From assembly GCA_030616775.1 (NCBI GenBank), contig JAUWWQ010000040.1, positions 1-40,239 on the forward strand: 40,239 nt of DNA. The letters are read 5' to 3'. Positions 38,988 through 40,239 of the stretch are shown here, piece after piece (the stretch's first letter is position 1; every line of letters starts with the position of its first letter). A model generated the notes under the pieces. That model did no database searches. It was not told the DNA's origin and saw nothing but the letters and a program-made list of their open reading frames with translations. A program made the translations under genes and the position numbers. Source of the stretch: Planctomycetota bacterium. GTDB taxonomy: Bacteria > Planctomycetota > Phycisphaerae > UBA1845.

Positions 38988-40239
38988 ATGATTCCGTGCA
39001 CATATCGGTGGGTACCGTCTAATGCTGGTCTATCCAAGCACAAGCGAAGGATCGTTGTCTCCCATCGCAGACCTCTTCTGAGTGTGCTGGGTCTGGCGGG
39101 AGTGTTTCTAGCGGGTGCAGTCACCGTTGCCCATGGACAGTCATCTCCAGTGTTCACGGCCCCGGCAACACTGGATAACGGGAATGGCTCTGGCCATCCG
39201 ATCATCCCCAGTGATGGGATCTGGACGGAACCACCCGTCTTGCTTTCTCCCGATGTTCCCGTGCGCCGCGTCATTGTCATCGGGGGACCCGGCGGCGACA
39301 CCGTGGTCAGTAGGGCGGTCAGCAGCTTGGGTATCACCTGTGAGGAAGACCCGGGCGCCGGCTACTGCAATACCCTGGGCTCGTACATGTTCGGACCGTC
39401 GGGTGATCTGGCAGGTGCAAGGTTCGCCGACGACATTGCCCTGGCACGTGTCGGTGGATGCATCCTGGATCGCTATGTGATCAGAGTCACGGGCGATAAG
39501 GATCGCGACGGCTCCGGCGCGGCTCTGGGTGCTTACACGGTCAACTTCGGCCTGTACGAGGCGTGTCCGGGTGCCGGTGGGAATCCAATCCAAGATACCA
39601 CAGGCCAGATTACGGTTCCCGCCGAGGAAGCCGGCATCATCAAGGAGATCGTGTTCCATCCACCGGGCCAGGTGGAGCTACCGTCCAGCCTCTACTTGGG
39701 TGTGCGGTTCAGTCGAGAGAAGTGCGGCGTAGTTGTGGGTGCCCCGGCCACGTTGGGTCACTCCGTGGATCGATTCGACTTCCCGGGATTCGCCTGCGCA
39801 GCGGGATTAGGGGGGTTCCCCGATGGTCCCCATGCCAGCTTCTATGCCGAGATTTACGTCGAGGGTGACTGCCTGAATGCGTTCGTGGGCTACAAGAACA
39901 CTAATCATGCGGGTAGTTACTACTCCGCGGGTGTGCGAGAGCGCTTCGCCGATGACGTCACGCTGGACGTAATCGACTGCAACATGGTGGCCTACGAGAT
40001 CGCACACAGGGGAGACGGCATTATCGGGGTCGACCTTCGGAGCTTTCTCAGCAATACCGACCCTCGCTTCCACGGCGTGATTCCAGGCACCGCAATGTAC
40101 TGCTGGTCCGAAGGGGATGACGTTCAGATCTGTCGTAAGGAGTTCTACAAGTGCGATGGTGGTGAACGAGACGGAATGACGTGCGATCCCAATGAGCCAG
40201 TGAGCCAGGAATGTCCCGGAGGTAGCTGCGTCCTTGCCC
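38988..40239 (+). CDS. Secreted Cys-rich protein with repeated beta-sandwich-like domain (3' end beyond window)
   Basis: At least 417 codons without a stop, running off the right edge. GGAGG (38974-38978) lies 9 nt before ATG 38988. A long basic N-region precedes the signal core (LLSVLGLAGVFLAGAVTVAH), with cleavage near AHGQ. Two similar units follow: RFADDIALARVGGCILDRYV (near residue 145) and RFADDVTLDVIDCNMVAYEI (near residue 320), each with paired Cys. The first continues into AYTVNFGLYEACPGAGGNPI, a pattern typical of planctomycete extracellular proteins with ADD-type beta domains. The visible end turns Cys-rich (ICRKEFYKCDGG, MTCDPNE, QECPGGSC). Probably exported and disulfide-stabilised; function unknown. 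Confidence 0.8.
   Translation, partial: MIPCTYRWVPSNAGLSKHKRRIVVSHRRPLLSVLGLAGVFLAGAVTVAHGQSSPVFTAPATLDNGNGSGHPIIPSDGIWTEPPVLLSPDVPVRRVIVIGGPGGDTVVSRAVSSLGITCEEDPGAGYCNTLGSYMFGPSGDLAGARFADDIALARVGGCILDRYVIRVTGDKDRDGSGAALGAYTVNFGLYEACPGAGGNPIQDTTGQITVPAEEAGIIKEIVFHPPGQVELPSSLYLGVRFSREKCGVVVGAPATLGHSVDRFDFPGFACAAGLGGFPDGPHASFYAEIYVEGDCLNAFVGYKNTNHAGSYYSAGVRERFADDVTLDVIDCNMVAYEIAHRGDGIIGVDLRSFLSNTDPRFHGVIPGTAMYCWSEGDDVQICRKEFYKCDGGERDGMTCDPNEPVSQECPGGSCVLA

Noticed and set aside
1-40239. CRISPR arrays, rRNA genes, riboswitches
   Set aside because: I looked for regularly spaced repeats, rRNA core sequences and conserved aptamer cores and saw none.

Overview
The window looks like a GC-rich planctomycete-type genome, possibly from the Phycisphaerae side. 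This is inferred from gene content, not from a marker gene. The pointers are a PF07638-type ECF sigma factor overlapping a Ser/Thr kinase gene, a formylglycine-type sulfatase, an octaheme cytochrome fused to HEAT and TPR repeats, very small lipoproteins, and a secreted Cys-rich repeat protein. There is no rRNA and no complete tRNA.

Region 1 (1-14.0 kb, all +) is an envelope cluster: a tandem family of secreted DUF1254/DUF1214 proteins (one 3' end plus three complete genes), two to three outer-membrane beta-barrels, the octaheme HEAT/TPR cytochrome, a sulfatase, an OprB-type porin and a coiled-coil lipoprotein. Relics lie between the intact genes: a start of the cytochrome gene (4185-4283), an internally deleted copy of the barrel gene (6069-6224) and a broken OprB start (11177-11446). 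They show that a unit DUF1254-barrel-cytochrome was tandemly duplicated and each spare copy then decayed. Together the genes suggest import and periplasmic processing of a (perhaps sulfated) compound, with electron transfer.

Region 2 (14.2-20.4 kb, +) holds a K+-channel-like protein, three lipoproteins (one only 57 aa), and a complete MCE-type lipid-transport set: STAS-MlaE permease, MlaF ATPase, MCE protein and a PqiC-like lipoprotein. It converges, 4 bp apart, on region 3 (20.4-25.7 kb, -): a degenerate receiver protein, a membrane-fusion protein and an RND pump in one overlapping operon. From 26.0 to 27.4 kb are four very small genes (amphipathic peptide, double-CxxC protein, acidic lipoprotein, mini membrane protein). 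From 27.6 to 31.0 kb (-) are an ECF sigma factor and a 945-aa membrane Ser/Thr kinase that share an ATGA.

Region 4 (31.25-38.7 kb) is an integrative-element island. Two 204-bp direct repeats, each ending in the same 42-nt 3' half of a tRNA-Gly(CCC) gene, bound a 4.9-kb segment that carries only two intact genes behind a good promoter: a radical-SAM enzyme of the spore-photoproduct-lyase family and an 805-aa N6-adenine-methylase-fold protein with a TaqI-like C-terminal part. The methylase motif IV reads GAPPF instead of (N/D)PP(Y/F), and the radical-SAM protein lacks the SPL hydrogen-donor Cys. This pair is the best candidate here for an undescribed DNA-directed system. Right of the second repeat are a tyrosine recombinase whose C-terminus is encoded by the repeat, a Cro-like regulator, an excisionase gene broken by an in-frame TAA, and a truncated DNA methylase.

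Region 5 (38.99 kb to the end, +) is the 5' part of a secreted, Cys-rich protein running off the window.
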